From assembly GCF_011305995.1 (NCBI RefSeq), contig NZ_CP049910.1:3658001-3722000 (forward strand): a stretch of 64,000 nt of DNA, given 5' to 3'. The notes under the pieces are model-generated. The model had not been told where the DNA came from, made no database searches, and worked only from the letters and a program-made list of their open reading frames with translations. Source of the stretch: Diaphorobacter sp. HDW4A. GTDB taxonomy: Bacteria > Pseudomonadota > Gammaproteobacteria > Burkholderiales > Burkholderiaceae_C. Position numbers and translations under genes: made by a program. Position 1 is the stretch's first letter; each line of letters starts with the position of its first letter. Of the stretch, positions 56,901 to 64,000 are shown piece after piece.

Positions 56901-57838
56901 AGCGCCGTGCCCCACAGCACGGCCTTCTTGCCACCCGCGTTCATGGCGATGTTGCCGCCGACACACGAGGCCTCGGCCGAGGTCGGATCGACTGCGAACA
57001 CAAAGCCCGCGCGCTCAGCCGCATCGGCCACGCGCTGGGTGACCACCCCGGCCTCGGTCCAGATCGTGCCGACTTCGCGGTCCACACCCGGCAGGCTGCG
57101 CAGCTCGACCTCGGTCATCGCTTCGAGCTTTTCGGTGTTGATCACCGCGCTGCGCCAAGTCAGCGGAATCGCGCCGCCGGTGTAGCCAGTGCCGCCGCCG
57201 CGCGGGATGATAGTGAGTTCCAGCTCGATGCAGGCACGCACCAGCTCGGCCATTTCGGCCTCGGTGTCGGGCGTGAGCACGACAAAGGGGTATTCCACGC
57301 GCCAGTCGGTCGCGTCGGTCACATGGGACACGCGCGAGAGACCGTCAAACTTGATGTTGTCCTTGGCAGTGTGCTTGCCAAGGCGCTTTTGCACCTTCTT
57401 GCGCAACTCGCCTGCCTCGACCAGCGTCGAATCGAACTCGTCGATGGCGCGGCGCGCGGCCGTCACCAGAATGCCGACCAGACGGTCGCGTTCCGCATCT
57501 TCTTTGGGCTGACGGCGTTTTTCGATTTCCGACAGACGGTGGGAGAGCGCCTCGACCAGCATCTTGCGACGGTCAGGGTTGTGCAGCAGGTCGTCCTGCA
57601 GATACGGATTGCGTTGAACCACCCAGATATCGCCCAGCACCTCGTACAGCATGCGGGCGGATCGGCCGGTGCGGCGCTCGCGACGCAGCTGATCGAGCAC
57701 GCCCCAGGCGGACGCGCCAAGCAGACGGATCACGATTTCCCTGTCGGAAAACGAGGTGTAGTTATAGGGAATCTCGCGGAGACGGGTGGGCTCTTCGCCC
57801 TGCGCCTGCAGGGCAGCCAGCGCAATCGGAACATTCAT
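53912..57838 (-). CDS. FAD-linked oxidoreductase/Fe-S protein (D-lactate dehydrogenase-like, DUF3683)
   Basis: A 1308-aa fusion. N-terminal DUF3683 (~20-180); FAD_binding_4 (~190-330, [14 protein letters not shown]); FAD-oxidase C-terminal domain (~480-780, with a His-rich [11 protein letters not shown] motif). Next come two 4Fe-4S motifs ([11 protein letters not shown] and [12 protein letters not shown], ~870-930) and two CCG cysteine-rich domains ([17 protein letters not shown]). This is the layout of GlcDEF-like or Dld-II dehydrogenases merged into one chain. It probably oxidises a 2-hydroxy acid such as D-lactate or glycolate and passes electrons to quinone. Confidence 0.88.
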   Translation of the reverse strand: MNVPIALAALQAQGEEPTRLREIPYNYTSFSDREIVIRLLGASAWGVLDQLRRERRTGRSARMLYEVLGDIWVVQRNPYLQDDLLHNPDRRKMLVEALSHRLSEIEKRRQPKEDAERDRLVGILVTAARRAIDEFDSTLVEAGELRKKVQKRLGKHTAKDNIKFDGLSRVSHVTDATDWRVEYPFVVLTPDTEAEMAELVRACIELELTIIPRGGGTGYTGGAIPLTWRSAVINTEKLEAMTEVELRSLPGVDREVGTIWTEAGVVTQRVADAAERAGFVFAVDPTSAEASCVGGNIAMNAGGKKAVLWGTALDNLASWRMVTPQAEWLEVTRVNHNLGKIHDAEMASFELQYFAADGKTPLRSERLDIPGRTFRKEGLGKDVTDKFLSGLPGVQKEGTDGLITSARWIVHRMPEHTRTVCLEFFGNAKDAVPSIVEIKDFMFAEQNRSGVLLAGLEHLDDRYLKAVGYATKSKKGNGHLPKMVLIGDISGDNADDVAQATAEVVRIANSRNGEGFIAVSAEARKKFWLDRKRTAAISRHTNAFKINEDVVIPLPRMWEYTDGIERINIELSLRNKLKLCDALGDFFARGNLPLGKQDDAGEIPSAELLEDRVGQAIERVAEVRALWQSWLDNVETLFPQLQDHTLRASWKTQLKAPLAQIFNGGSFQAILEEVTATHKRVLKGRVWVALHMHAGDGNVHTNIPVNSDDYDMLQTAHEAVARIMVLARSLDGVISGEHGIGITKLEFLTDEELAPFAEYKRRVDPHGYFNRGKLIRNPEQLTADQNKLQSESEHAHSRTSLMFADLTNAYTPSFGLMGHESLIMQQSDIGAIADSVKDCLRCGKCKPVCATHVPRANLLYSPRNKILATSLLVEAFLYEEQTRRGVSIKHWQEFEDVSDHCTVCHKCLSPCPVKIDFGDVTMNMRNLLRKMGKKSFRPGNKMAMAMLNATNPDTIKFMRGAMVNVGFKAQRAAVDLFSAVAKRQTARPPASVGAPPLKEEIIHFVNKKLPGGLPKRTARALLDIENKDYVPIIRDPKTTNSETEAVFYFPGCGSERLFSQVGLATQAMLWHAGVQTVLPPGYLCCGYPQRGSGQFDVAEKMITDNRVLFHRVANTLNYLDIKTVVVSCGTCYDQLQGYQFDKIFPGCRIIDIHEYLLEKGITLADKGAYMYHDPCHTPMKLQEPMKTVKALVGDNVLKSERCCGESGTLGVTRPDISTQIRFRKTEELRKSEAQLRESGDVGAKDNLKILTSCPSCLQGLSRYENDLQNGLLEADYIVVEMARKILGENWMPEYVKRANEGGIERVLV

Positions 57839-58018
57839 GGGGTTTTCGCCTGGATGGGCAGGCCGCCTGAAACCGGCAGCCCGCGTGCCTCGGGGGTGCG
57901 ATTTTATGACAGCCCGTTACTTCCCGCTGCACTGCAGCAAGAGCCATGGCAATCTATACATGATTAAGACGGAAAATTAATGCCCCGGCCTCGGTAAAAA
58001 ACCCACAAAAAGATGGAT

Positions 58019-59170
58019 TCATCGTCCGTTTTCCAGTGCCGCCCGGCCCGCCGCCACCAAAACACTGTCTTCCTGAGGCGTATGCACCCGGCCGCAGAGC
58101 ACGTCGCGCAGGTGCCGCTCAAGCGGGTTGCGCCGCGAGAGGCCGTGATTGCTGGTGAGTGAAAGCGCGTCCTGCACCACAGCGATGGCCTGCGCCATGA
58201 CCAGGTTTTTCACCAGCCCCGCATCCGTTGCCGAAGTGGGCACTCCGCCATCCAGATCAGCCGCAAGCCGCGCGAGCAGCAGGCGGTTGGACAGCAATTG
58301 CCCCTCGATCCGCCCAACCGCCTCCTGAAACCGGGGCAGGCTCGCAAGCGGCGCACCCAGATTGGCCGGAATCCGCTCGTTCAAAAATGCCACCAGCCAG
58401 TCCCGCGCCGCACGGGCCACGCCGTCGTACAGAGCGCCGAGCAACAGGGTCATTTCCGCCTGAAATGCCCCATCCTTGGCAGGAGCCATGCTTGGCAGCA
58501 CAAGACCGATGGCGTGATCGGCGGGCGTGAGCACGCCGTCGAGCACCACATCGTGGCTGCCGCTCGCGCGCAGGCCGAGGTGATTCCAAGTTTCCTCGAT
58601 GAGCACACCGGGATCGTCCGCACGCACCAGAAATGTCCCCACACGGGGAACGGCTTCGTCTGTTCGTGCCCAGACCGCCAGCCAACGCAATGCGGGCGAG
58701 CCGGTCGAGTAGATCTTGCGGCCGGAAATCCGCCAGCCATCGGGCGTCTTCGTGGCCACGGTGGCGGGCAATCCGCCACGCGCAGGCGAGCCGAGCTCGG
58801 GCTCCACGCGCAGCGCGTTGATCAGGGCGCCGCGTTCCACCGCATCCCTCACCAGTTTTCGCGCCAGCGCCTCCGGCCACGGCGAACCGGGGCGCCCCGC
58901 CTGACGCTGTTGGATGTATTGCATGCTCAGCACCAGCGCGGTCGCGGGGCAGCCGTAGCCGATGGCGCCCAGCACCTCGGCCAGTTGGGTGCTGGTGGCA
59001 CCCTGCCCGCCCAGCGCTCTGGGTGCGGCCAGAGCCAGCAGCCCGGCCGCGTGCAGATCCGCAAAGTTTTCATGCGGGAAGGTGCCGTCGCGGTCGTGCT
59101 GCGGGGCGCGCCTGCCGAACTCCGCCGCCAGCACGCGCGCGGTATCTCCCCAACTGAGCGATGCGTTCAT
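58019..59170 (-). CDS. Acyl-CoA dehydrogenase-like flavoprotein (SfnB/DszC type)
   Basis: A 383-aa protein. It has the acyl-CoA dehydrogenase fold, with KIYSTGSPALRWLAVWARTD and a C-terminal helical bundle, and resembles the SfnB/DszC branch that acts with reduced flavin on sulfur compounds rather than on acyl-CoA. Its start lies two bases after the stop of the SsuD-like monooxygenase gene. It probably acts in sulfone/sulfonate desulfurisation; this is inferred from context. Confidence 0.75.
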   Translation of the reverse strand: MNASLSWGDTARVLAAEFGRRAPQHDRDGTFPHENFADLHAAGLLALAAPRALGGQGATSTQLAEVLGAIGYGCPATALVLSMQYIQQRQAGRPGSPWPEALARKLVRDAVERGALINALRVEPELGSPARGGLPATVATKTPDGWRISGRKIYSTGSPALRWLAVWARTDEAVPRVGTFLVRADDPGVLIEETWNHLGLRASGSHDVVLDGVLTPADHAIGLVLPSMAPAKDGAFQAEMTLLLGALYDGVARAARDWLVAFLNERIPANLGAPLASLPRFQEAVGRIEGQLLSNRLLLARLAADLDGGVPTSATDAGLVKNLVMAQAIAVVQDALSLTSNHGLSRRNPLERHLRDVLCGRVHTPQEDSVLVAAGRAALENGR

Positions 59171-59172
59171 GC

Positions 59173-60279
59173 TCAGGCCGCCTTGCGCTCAGACTTGCTG
59201 GCATTCAACGCATCGCGCTGCGCCACCTTTTCGCGGATCAGCGGAATCAGTTCGCGGCCGTAGTCGATGGCGTCGACCAGCGGATCAAAACCGCGGAGCA
59301 GGAAAGTGGTGATGCCAAGGTCGTAGTACTTGAGCAGCGCATCAGCCACCTGCTCAGGCGTTCCAAGCAGCGATGTGGAATTGCTGCGCCCACCGGTCTC
59401 GCGCGCAATTGCGGTCCACAGACGCTCGTCCACCAGATCACCCTTGGCCGCATCGGAGAGCAGACGACGCGCGCCCTCGCTCTGCTGCGGGCCTGCGCCG
59501 CGCGAATGCGAGATCTGCACCTGCTGCTTTTTCGTGGCTTCGAGAATCTGCGCGGCCTTGTCCCAGGCAAGCTCCTCGGTCTCGGCAATGATGGGGCGAA
59601 ACGAAATGCTGAACTCCACTTCGCGACCATGGGCCGCGGCCTGCGCGCGCACGCGGCGCACCAGATCACCGGCCTGCGCGAGCGACTCGCCCCATAGCGC
59701 ATAGACATCGGCATGCTTGCCCGCCACCTGCAACGCGGGCTCGGACGCACCACCGAAAAAGATCGGCACGATGGGCTGCTGCAGCGGCTTCACCTCTGAT
59801 GTCGCGCCCTTGACCTTGTAGTACTTGCCTTCATGGTCGAACGGCTTGGTTTCGGTCCACACGCGGCGCAGGATGGTGAGGTACTCATCGGTGCGCGCAT
59901 AGCGCTCGTCGTGGCTCAAAAAATCGCCATCGCGCTGCTGGTCCACATCTGATCCGCCGCTGATGTAGTGCACCGCCAAACGACCATTGGTGTAGTGATC
60001 GAGCGTAGCCAACTGGCGCGCCGCAAGCGTTGGCGCAACAAAGCCCGGACGGTGCGCAAGCAGGAACTTCACCTTCTGTGTCGCGGCTGCGGCATAGGCC
60101 ACTGTGAGCAGGGTGTCGGGACTGGTTGAGCTGGCAGGCACCAACACACGATCAAAGCCCGCATATTCATGCGCCTGTGCAAAGGCACGCACATAGGCCG
60201 GATCGACCGCAGGTCCCTTGCGCGCAATGGTTTCGGACACTTCGTGCGGCTGGATCATTCCAATGATTTGAACGGGCAT
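59173..60279 (-). CDS. LLM flavin-dependent monooxygenase (SsuD-like)
   Basis: A 368-aa protein of the bacterial luciferase-like monooxygenase family; KVKFLLAHRPGFVAPTLAARQLATLDHYTNGRLAVHYISGG is typical of alkanesulfonate monooxygenases such as SsuD. It uses FMNH2 and O2 to release sulfite from sulfonates. The FMNH2 source would be SsuE, which is broken in this locus. Confidence 0.88.
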   Translation of the reverse strand: MPVQIIGMIQPHEVSETIARKGPAVDPAYVRAFAQAHEYAGFDRVLVPASSTSPDTLLTVAYAAAATQKVKFLLAHRPGFVAPTLAARQLATLDHYTNGRLAVHYISGGSDVDQQRDGDFLSHDERYARTDEYLTILRRVWTETKPFDHEGKYYKVKGATSEVKPLQQPIVPIFFGGASEPALQVAGKHADVYALWGESLAQAGDLVRRVRAQAAAHGREVEFSISFRPIIAETEELAWDKAAQILEATKKQQVQISHSRGAGPQQSEGARRLLSDAAKGDLVDERLWTAIARETGGRSNSTSLLGTPEQVADALLKYYDLGITTFLLRGFDPLVDAIDYGRELIPLIREKVAQRDALNASKSERKAA

Positions 60280-60370
60280 CTTGTTTCTCCTGTGGATGTG
60301 TGAATGCCCTCATGATCGCCAGCGAGCGAGCGGATTCCAACGAAGAAAAACGCGTTAGGTTCTGCGATTT

Positions 60371-61555
60371 TCAATGCGGAAATCCGGCACGCACGGGCTT
60401 TACCGGATTGTCATCCATGCGCCGCAAAAGCGCATCCAATCCTTGTGCATTGGCATCCGCAACCGGCTTGTCCGCACGCTGCACTCCGGTGCGGCAGACA
60501 AAGTCATCCTCAGACCATGCGGAGCGCCCCGGGGCTGAGCGCGCACGCAACCAGCCATCGCGATCAGCCAGCAATTGAAAGCCGCGCGCATCTTGCTCGC
60601 GCTCGCCCAGCAGCAAGGCCAACGCGGGCAGCAGCTGTGCATCATCGGCAAGGCATTCGAAATCAACCACATCCACGCTCGCCCTCACCGTGACTGAGAC
60701 CATGCGCGGGTCTTCCGGAGGCGCGGACAATGGTGTTCTGGAAGGTAGTACCAGCAGCACGCGCTGCCCCTTCAAACCATCACTGCGACGCTGCGCACCA
60801 TAGCGGCAGCGCAGCGCAAACGAAGGCATGCGCACCGGCCGCTCCCACGCACCCAGATCGCGCAACGACTGACCCGAGGCACGCGCCTGCAAATAGTCGA
60901 GCATCTGCCAGATGTCGGCGTCCGAGAGCTGCGTCTGAGATGCCCCCGGCATGGTCTCGCGCCCCAATCGTTCATCGCGCATGCCATGGCGCACGCGCCA
61001 GAACAGCTCGCCCTCGAGTCGCTTCCACAACAGCCCACCCGTCAGATCGGGCGGCCAACGCCCCAGCGTGCTCGCGAGCGGCCCCTGCCCTCGCGCATCC
61101 GCGCCGTGGCATTGAGCACAGTTCTGTTGGAAAAGCGCCTGACCGCGCATGATTCCAGCCGGTTGAAATCCGGAGTCGGAGCGATGCAGACTGGTTGGCA
61201 CCGCAGGCACCCACAACAGATGCGATGCGGGCCAGGGAGCCGCCAACACAGCGATGAATGCTACGCCCATCAATCCCGCGATCAGCGTGCTGCGCACGCG
61301 TCTGCACCACAGCGCAACCGCAATGGCGATCACAAAGAAAAACACCGCAACCACCACGCAGATGCCCGTGATCGCCACGCGCCGCGCATGCCCCGGATCG
61401 ATCCACATCATTTCGGCAGACAGCCGCTCAGCAAACGGCCACCCCGGTTGACCGGCCACGAGCGGCGTCAGCCCGAGCGCATGCAAACCGTCGCGCAACA
61501 CAAATTGCGCGGCCAGCAACCATTCCAGAATCCATGCGGCCCACACCTCGGACAT
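60371..61555 (-). CDS. Membrane-anchored cytochrome c protein
   Basis: A 394-aa protein. Two or three N-terminal helices (~60-110) precede a single heme motif C146-A-Q-C149-H150 with a Met ligand region near TMPGASQTQLSD. The C-terminal 150 residues have no heme motif and no family I recognise. It lies between ssuA-like and ssuD-like genes on the same strand, so it is probably co-expressed. A c-type cytochrome is not a usual partner of SsuD. Confidence 0.8.
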   Translation of the reverse strand: MSEVWAAWILEWLLAAQFVLRDGLHALGLTPLVAGQPGWPFAERLSAEMMWIDPGHARRVAITGICVVVAVFFFVIAIAVALWCRRVRSTLIAGLMGVAFIAVLAAPWPASHLLWVPAVPTSLHRSDSGFQPAGIMRGQALFQQNCAQCHGADARGQGPLASTLGRWPPDLTGGLLWKRLEGELFWRVRHGMRDERLGRETMPGASQTQLSDADIWQMLDYLQARASGQSLRDLGAWERPVRMPSFALRCRYGAQRRSDGLKGQRVLLVLPSRTPLSAPPEDPRMVSVTVRASVDVVDFECLADDAQLLPALALLLGEREQDARGFQLLADRDGWLRARSAPGRSAWSEDDFVCRTGVQRADKPVADANAQGLDALLRRMDDNPVKPVRAGFPH

Positions 61556-61575
61556 AGCTCGGACACGGGCCAGCT

Positions 61576-62604
61576 TCAGGTCAGCACATCGGCGAACACA
61601 TGCGATGCGAAACGCGCAGGATCGGTGGTTGGCTTGAGTACTTTCACGAGCTTGAAGTCGCGCGCATAGAACTCGATTTCATCCTTGAGATTCTTGCCCA
61701 CCGGATGGCTGCGGTGCGTGAGCGTCGCGAGCACCGCGCGCAGCTCACTCTCGGCCACCTTGGTGTAGGGGCTGTAGATGCGCGCAGTCTCGGCCGGGTT
61801 GTCGGCCACGAAGTCGGAGGCCTCGACGATGGCGCGCGTGAGCGCTGCCGCTGTGCCCTTGTCATTGCGAACCATCGCGCCGCTCACACCGAGCACGCAG
61901 CAAGTCTTGGCCGCATACTCGCCTGACAAATTCGTCGCCAGATCGACCAGCCCCTTGGTGCGTCGCTGGATCAGCAGCAGATTCGGATCCCCATCGGCAA
62001 TCGCATGCGCCTCGCCCTTCTCGACCGCAAGGCCCAGCATGTCGCCCGGAAACTGCCGCCACTGCACATCGCGCTCGGGATCGAGCCCGGCCTTGGCAAG
62101 CAACACCGAGAAGAAATTCTTGCCGGGCGCATTCAGATCGGAGACCGCAATCGTCTTGCCCTTGAGCTTGGCAAGACTGGTCACGCCCGCCGCCTCATAG
62201 CCCACCAGCCGCGAGCAGCCGCCGTGCGAGCTGCCAACCAGCTTCACGTCGAAGCCGGACTCCAATGGCTTGATCCAGCGATGAATCATGCCCACACCCG
62301 CGTCGGCCTTGGACGTCGCAATCGCCTCAAGCAACTGGTCGGTCGAACCCGCAAAATTCACCAGTTCCACCTTGAGCCCATGCTTCTCGAAAATGCCGCG
62401 CTCGAGCGCCACCGGCGCAGCGGAGAGGCAGATCGCATTCGCATTCCAGGCCAGCTTCACTGGCTTCAGCGCGGGCGCCGCCCACACCCGCCCTGCTACC
62501 GCACCTGCAACACCCGCAGCCGTCGTCGCACCTACCGCGCGCAGCCATTTGCGACGCGCCAAAGAATCGATCACTACCTCTGCCTTGTGCCCCACGCTGT
62601 TCAT
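61576..62604 (-). CDS. NitT/TauT-type ABC substrate-binding protein (SsuA-like)
   Basis: A 342-aa protein. The signal peptide has twin arginines (ARRKWLRAVGATTAAG). The SsuA/ThiY fold is suggested by PVALERGIFEKHGLKVELVNF, LLEAIATSKADAGVGM and GKTIAVSDLNAPGKNFFS. No permease or ATPase is adjacent in the window, so the transporter must be completed by genes elsewhere. Confidence 0.87.
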   Translation of the reverse strand: MNSVGHKAEVVIDSLARRKWLRAVGATTAAGVAGAVAGRVWAAPALKPVKLAWNANAICLSAAPVALERGIFEKHGLKVELVNFAGSTDQLLEAIATSKADAGVGMIHRWIKPLESGFDVKLVGSSHGGCSRLVGYEAAGVTSLAKLKGKTIAVSDLNAPGKNFFSVLLAKAGLDPERDVQWRQFPGDMLGLAVEKGEAHAIADGDPNLLLIQRRTKGLVDLATNLSGEYAAKTCCVLGVSGAMVRNDKGTAAALTRAIVEASDFVADNPAETARIYSPYTKVAESELRAVLATLTHRSHPVGKNLKDEIEFYARDFKLVKVLKPTTDPARFASHVFADVLT

Positions 62605-62720
62605 CTTTTCGTCCTTCGTTTGAGAAATGAAATCAACCCAGATTGGAGCGAATCAACGCGCATTGGCGAAGGAAGAAAAACAGAAATCGATATGCGAAAT
62701 GGAGCGCAACTCAAAAAGCA

Positions 62721-63302
62721 TCAAACGCTCAAACGCACCTGCTCAAATCGCACTGGTGCAAAGCCCGCGTCGCGCGCCTGCAGAGCCTCAGAGAGCAAGG
62801 TCTGCACCGCCACATCCACGCGACTCGACACGTCGGGATGTAGCATGCCGCCGCCCTCGGGCAGGTGCGTGACCTGCGCATCGGTCGCGTAAATGCCCGA
62901 GAGAATCTGCTTGGCGCCCAATGCCTGCAGCACCGGGCGCAGCGCGTAATCCAGCGCCAGCATGTGATGCGGACTGCCACCCGTAGCCAGCGGCAGAACC
63001 GTCTTTCCTTGCAGCGCGGTCTGCGGCAACAGATCGAGAAACACCTTGAGCACACCGCTGTACGCGGCCTTGTAGACGGGCGTCGCCACCACGATCACTG
63101 TGGCGTTCGCCACCTGCTGCGCGGCCTTCACCACATCGGGATGATCAAACTGCGCCTACAGCAGAGCGGTCGCATCCAGATTGCGAATGTTCAGCGTCTC
63201 CACATGGACACGATGCTGCGCCAGACGCTGCCCCACATTCGCCAGCAAAGTGGCCGACCGCGAGCGCTCGGACGGGCTCCCGGCAATCAATAGAACGGAC
63301 AT
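62721..63302 (-). pseudogene. ssuE: NADPH-dependent FMN reductase SsuE, interrupted by an in-frame amber codon
   Basis: The frame reads MSVLLIAGSPSERSRS.. from ATG 63302 and continues in the same frame to 62721 (193 codons), a normal SsuE length. The FMN-binding GSPSERSR, VATPVYKAAYSGVLK and LPLATGGSPHHMLALDYAL are intact. Codon 49 (63156-63158) is TAG between ATALL and AQFDHP, where E. coli SsuE has LLYARF, so Tyr is the likely ancestral residue (a one-base change from TAC or TAT). Downstream initiation at 63134 would lose the FMN-binding N-terminus. This is a recent pseudogene, an assembly error or a suppressed codon. Confidence 0.85.
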
Positions 63303-63518
63303 GAATTTCCTGTTGCCAAACTTCAAAACTGCAGCGATCAGACCATACGAGCGCCACTCATGACCACGAAGTTTTCAAACTAAGAAACCACGTTTTCCGA
63401 ATATGCAGGAACACGGACATGCAGATCACGCAGCGCATAAGCAAGCGCACTTTTCTTTGTTCACGCCCGCAGCATCGCTGCCTATCGTGGCGGCATGACC
63501 AAAGGACTGCACCACACC

Positions 63519-64000
63519 ATGAAGCCTCTTCGTTTTCGCATAGCCGCCGTCGCAATCGCCGCTGCACTGCCCTTGCTGGCGACCTTGCCCGCCTATGCAG
63601 AGAACTGGCCTTCGCGCCCCGTGAAGCTGGTGGTTCCGTTCCCGCCGGGCGGCGCGGCGGATGCCATCGGCCGCTACTACGCCGACAAGCTGACCCGCGC
63701 GCTGGGCCAGCCGGTGATCGTCGACAACAAGGCCGGCGCAGGCACCGCCATCGCCGCCGAATACGTGGCGCGCGCTGCACCCGACGGCTACACCATCTCG
63801 CTTGCCACCAGCGGCCAACTCACCGTGCTGCCGCATCTGCAAAGCAATCTGCGGTTTGATCCGGTGAAGGATTTCACGCCGGTCTCGCTCGTCGCCTCGG
63901 TGCACAACGTCGTCGCGATCAACCCCAAGCTGCAGATCCATTCATTGCCCGAACTGCTGGCACGCGCCAAGGCCAATCCCGGCAAGGTGACTTATTCCTC
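63519..64000 (+). CDS. Bug-family tripartite tricarboxylate transporter binding protein (partial)
   Basis: The frame is open from ATG 63519 (an in-frame ATG also at 63495) to the window edge. The signal peptide MKPLRFRIAAVAIAAALPL.. ends YAENWPSRPVKLVVPFPPGG. LVVPFPPGGAADAIGR, VIVDNKAGAGTAIA and AAPDGYTISLATSG are the recurring motifs of Bug periplasmic binding proteins, which are highly expanded in the Burkholderiales. The 160 residues seen are about half the usual ~325. It is divergent from ssuE. Confidence 0.92.
   Translation, partial: MKPLRFRIAAVAIAAALPLLATLPAYAENWPSRPVKLVVPFPPGGAADAIGRYYADKLTRALGQPVIVDNKAGAGTAIAAEYVARAAPDGYTISLATSGQLTVLPHLQSNLRFDPVKDFTPVSLVASVHNVVAINPKLQIHSLPELLARAKANPGKVTYS

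Noticed and set aside
55451..57967. 838-codon plus-strand frame opposite the FAD/Fe-S dehydrogenase
   Set aside because: Antisense of a well-defined multidomain gene; length alone is expected at this GC content.

Overview
The window is a piece of a high-GC betaproteobacterial chromosome. Gene content and order point to the Burkholderiales, most likely the family Comamonadaceae: hrcA-nadK-recN, rapZ-mutY, lolB-ispE-tRNA-Gln-prs-rplY-pth, the ubiE/Tim44-like/ubiJ/ubiB cluster and FmdB-DUF502-aspS. The genus cannot be fixed from the sequence alone. The first ~11.9 kb is a mobile or defence island with visibly lower GC; the rest is core chromosome plus transport and sulfur accessory genes.

Island (1-11,986). 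A leftward operon begins with a WYL-domain regulator of the BrxR/CapW type (6593). It continues with a DUF262/DUF1524 (GmrSD-like) nuclease, a long N6-adenine methylase (HsdM-like), a PRTase-CE-like phosphoribosyltransferase and a NADAR-domain protein cut by the window edge. The last three are translationally coupled by overlapping stop and start codons. This looks like a compound anti-phage system and is the most notable locus here. Upstream lie a C39-like cysteine peptidase with a Lys/Ala-rich tail and an unrecognised partner. Next come a small excisionase-like HTH protein, a filamentous-phage gpII-like replication initiator with inverted repeats around its start, a 32-bp perfect palindrome and an unknown 392-aa protein. 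The island abuts a tRNA-Ile2 (CAU) gene interrupted in the anticodon loop by a group I intron. Beside it are a decayed 5' half-copy of a similar tRNA and three GTAGCAA repeats, which resemble an attachment region.

Core (12-27 kb). hrcA (heat-shock repressor) faces nadK-recN-rapZ. mutY, a dynamin-like GTPase and mutM follow on the minus strand. Then come a TPR protein, lolB, ispE, tRNA-Gln, prs, rplY and pth on the plus strand. A candidate sigma-70 promoter inside the end of ispE probably drives tRNA-Gln/prs.

Transport and miscellaneous genes (27-43 kb). A ferredoxin gene diverges from a complete dipeptide-type ABC operon (two permeases, two ATPases, one binding protein) that runs into an amidase. 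Then come a LysE exporter, two little-known proteins, a DUF429 protein, an EamA transporter, a blue-light BLUF protein next to folE, clsB with its EEP partner, and nudB.

43-58 kb holds a CsgG-like lipoprotein, aspS, DUF502, FmdB, a sodium:solute symporter, ubiB, ubiJ, a Tim44-like protein, ubiE, DUF971, a HIT hydrolase and a 1308-aa FAD/Fe-S dehydrogenase.

58-64 kb is a sulfonate/organosulfur locus: an acyl-CoA-dehydrogenase-like flavoprotein, an SsuD-like monooxygenase, a cytochrome c, an SsuA-like binding protein and an ssuE flavin reductase broken by an in-frame amber codon. A truncated Bug-type binding protein closes the window.

Two copies of a ~0.5-kb dispersed repeat with long terminal inverted repeats sit after pth and between ubiJ and the Tim44-like gene.
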